From assembly GCA_963576725.1 (NCBI GenBank), contig OY755241.1, positions 2,852,001 to 2,916,000 of the forward strand: a stretch of 64,000 nt of DNA, given 5' to 3'. Made by a program: the position numbers and the translations under genes. The stretch is from Azorinus chamasolen. Its lineage: Eukaryota; Mollusca; Bivalvia; Cardiida; Solecurtidae. The first letter of the stretch is position 1. Every line of letters starts with the position of its first letter. The notes beneath the pieces are model-generated. The model was given only the letters and a program-made list of their open reading frames with translations, ran no database searches and was not told the DNA's origin. Positions 62,927 to 64,000 of this stretch are shown here, piece by piece.

Positions 62927-63156
62927 ACATAAATACTTGAATTGCTCTGATCTAATATTTCGACCACTAAGGGCCTTTTTCAAAGATTAACATGTCAAAA
63001 TACACGTCACATTTTCGTTACATGCATTCAGCCATAAAATATCTCTTTGATTGTATGGCTGAATGCATGTGACAAAAATGTATTTTGACATGATAATCTT
63101 TGAAAAAGGCCCTTAGTGGTCGAAATATTAGATCAGAACAATTCAAGTATTTATGT
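62927..63156. repeat. Perfect-type palindrome with about 100-bp arms
   Basis: ACATAAATACTTGAATTG...GGCTTTTTC-type left arm (to 63036) is inverted at 63054-63156 (GAAAAAGGCCCTTAGTGGTC, GATCAGAACAATTCAAGTAT). Loop about 17 bp. One arm also occurs alone at 13113-13213 inside the hAT-like foldback. The ends suggest a MITE; its target duplication is not clear. Confidence 0.8.
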
Positions 63157-63264
63157 ATAATATTATATTAATTCCCTATTTTGGAATATTTTCTTCATTG
63201 GGAAATATAGACAATTAACCTTATATAGAGACGCCTTTTCACACATCTGGTCAGTGTCAGCTTT

Positions 63265-63488
63265 TGAACCTTTTCCCTCATATAAATGACTTTTCATGCA
63301 TATGCAAACAGAGAAGACCCTGATCAGATGGCTCCTGTAGGAGCCATCTGATCAGGGTCTGCTCTGTTTGCTTATGAAATTATAGTCAGACTTTCAATTT
63401 AATCTCTACTAATTCCTGTGTACATATACCATTATACAAAATAAATATTCATGACATTATTATTTTTTACATAAATATTGAACAGGGA
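63265..63488 (+). mobile_element. Family A with a fully symmetric hairpin
   Basis: CCTTTTCCCTCATATAAATG, arms AGACCCTGATCAGATGGCTC and GAGCCATCTGATCAGGGTCT match exactly, here both with the CCTGATC form, end ATTGAACAGGGAAAAAG. Confidence 0.8.
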
Positions 63489-63625
63489 AAAAGTGAATTG
63501 CTAAGAACTCAAAGTTTACATACAACCATGAATCCATTCTTAATTCACTTTTTGAATGTTGATTTTTCAAACTGAACTGGCCCATCAGTGTCTCGCTATA
63601 GAGTCGGTTCAGTATAAAAGACTTA

Positions 63626-63823
63626 AACCTTTCCATGTTTTATATTATGAAAATGAAAGGTGGAACATTATAGCCATTTGAGAAAATAAAGGAACAGATA
63701 TTTCAAATTCCACAAGCAAACAGAGCGGGCTCTAATCAGACGGTTCCTAATCGAGCCGTGTGAATCTGGGTCTTAGACTCTGTTTTGCAAATGTGTGAAA
63801 ACACGTTTATATGAAGGAAAGGG
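63626..63823 (-). mobile_element. Family A, abutting family B
   Basis: AACCTTTCCATGTTTTATA, AATGAAAGGTGGAACATTAT, hairpin GACGGTTCCTAATCGAGCCGTG, end GAAGGAAAGGG; TTAA 63824-63827 shared. Confidence 0.78.
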
Positions 63824-63827
63824 TTAA

Positions 63828-64000
63828 CCCATTCCCTCATAGGCTATTTTTAGATCCAGCCTCTTTGAATAAATCTAAGTTAAAAAAAAAAGCATATAAA
63901 TGTACTAGAGAAAAGGAAAATTTAAGAGTTGTGTAGTTTTGAAACTACTGTGATATATAGAGCATTTGCTCCTAAGGAGCAAATGCTCTATTTAACACAG
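63828..64000 (+). mobile_element. Family B, cut by the window edge
   Basis: CCCATTCCCTCATAGGC, hairpin GAGCATTTGCTCCTAAGGAG, CAAATGCTCTATTTAACAC. The right part lies outside. Confidence 0.85.

Overview
The window looks like accessory, repeat-packed DNA from an animal nuclear genome, most likely a bivalve mollusc. The reasons are its AT-rich base composition, spliced-looking exon fragments rather than long ORFs, two mariner (DD34D) transposons, a tRNA-derived SINE, LINE 3' ends with microsatellite tails, and dispersed elements of the kind seen throughout bivalve genomes (ends reading ACAAGAGGGCC...GTGAGCTAAAAA and ...ATGCCCCC...GGGGGCATAAAA). The species call is inference; no species-diagnostic gene is visible.

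Most of the window is short non-autonomous DNA transposons (MITEs), named here by family. A: about 240 bp, ends CCCTTTCC(C/T), TTAA flanks, about 60 copies. B: about 220 bp, ends CCCATTCCCTCATA, TTAA flanks. C: about 242 bp, ends CCCTTCGCTTGCT, TTAA flanks, 11 near-identical copies. G and H: minor TTAA families. D: ends GGTCCAGATAAGAT. E: about 200 bp, ends CAGTAAAACCTC, TA flanks, Tigger/pogo-like. F: ends GGGTCCATGCTTATAAAAC. TTAA duplication with CCC...GGG ends is the piggyBac signature. Families A, B, C, G, H and E each carry a long central hairpin, and most share the centre GCTCCTATAGGAGC or a variant. Some copies have paired changes in both arms. This shared hairpin core is the most interesting system in the window. 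Three of the large tandem arrays (25.5, 28.7 and 51.7 kb) start at such a core.

Layout: 1-5.3 kb, compound repeats plus a diverged second copy that preserves empty insertion sites; 5.75-7.1 kb, 38-bp satellite; 8.9-10.2 and 16.1-17.4 kb, dead mariner elements on the minus strand; 12.5-13.6 kb, hAT-like foldback with an exon-like ORF in both arms; 20-21 kb, compound repeat; 24.7 kb, candidate internal exon (minus); 25.5-26.1 kb, 12-bp minisatellite; 30 kb, LINE fragment with a short retroelement inserted; 33.2 kb, tetranucleotide tract; 36.2-37.0 kb, the longest low-repeat stretch; 38-41.8 kb, microsatellites; 43.6-44.8 kb, GC-rich CCGG-rich element; 45.6-49.04 kb, a 127-codon ORF (minus) and a possible divergent first exon (plus) separated by a 2.9-kb foldback; 51.7-53.3 kb, 44-bp satellite; 60.96 kb, candidate signal-peptide exon (plus); 62.4 kb, tRNA-derived SINE.

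Coding content is therefore minimal: three low- to medium-confidence host gene pieces and three dead transposon protein genes. They do not form a pathway. Most short ORFs here lie in repeats and are not listed. Coordinates of repeat ends are exact where flanks are described and otherwise approximate to about 10 bp.
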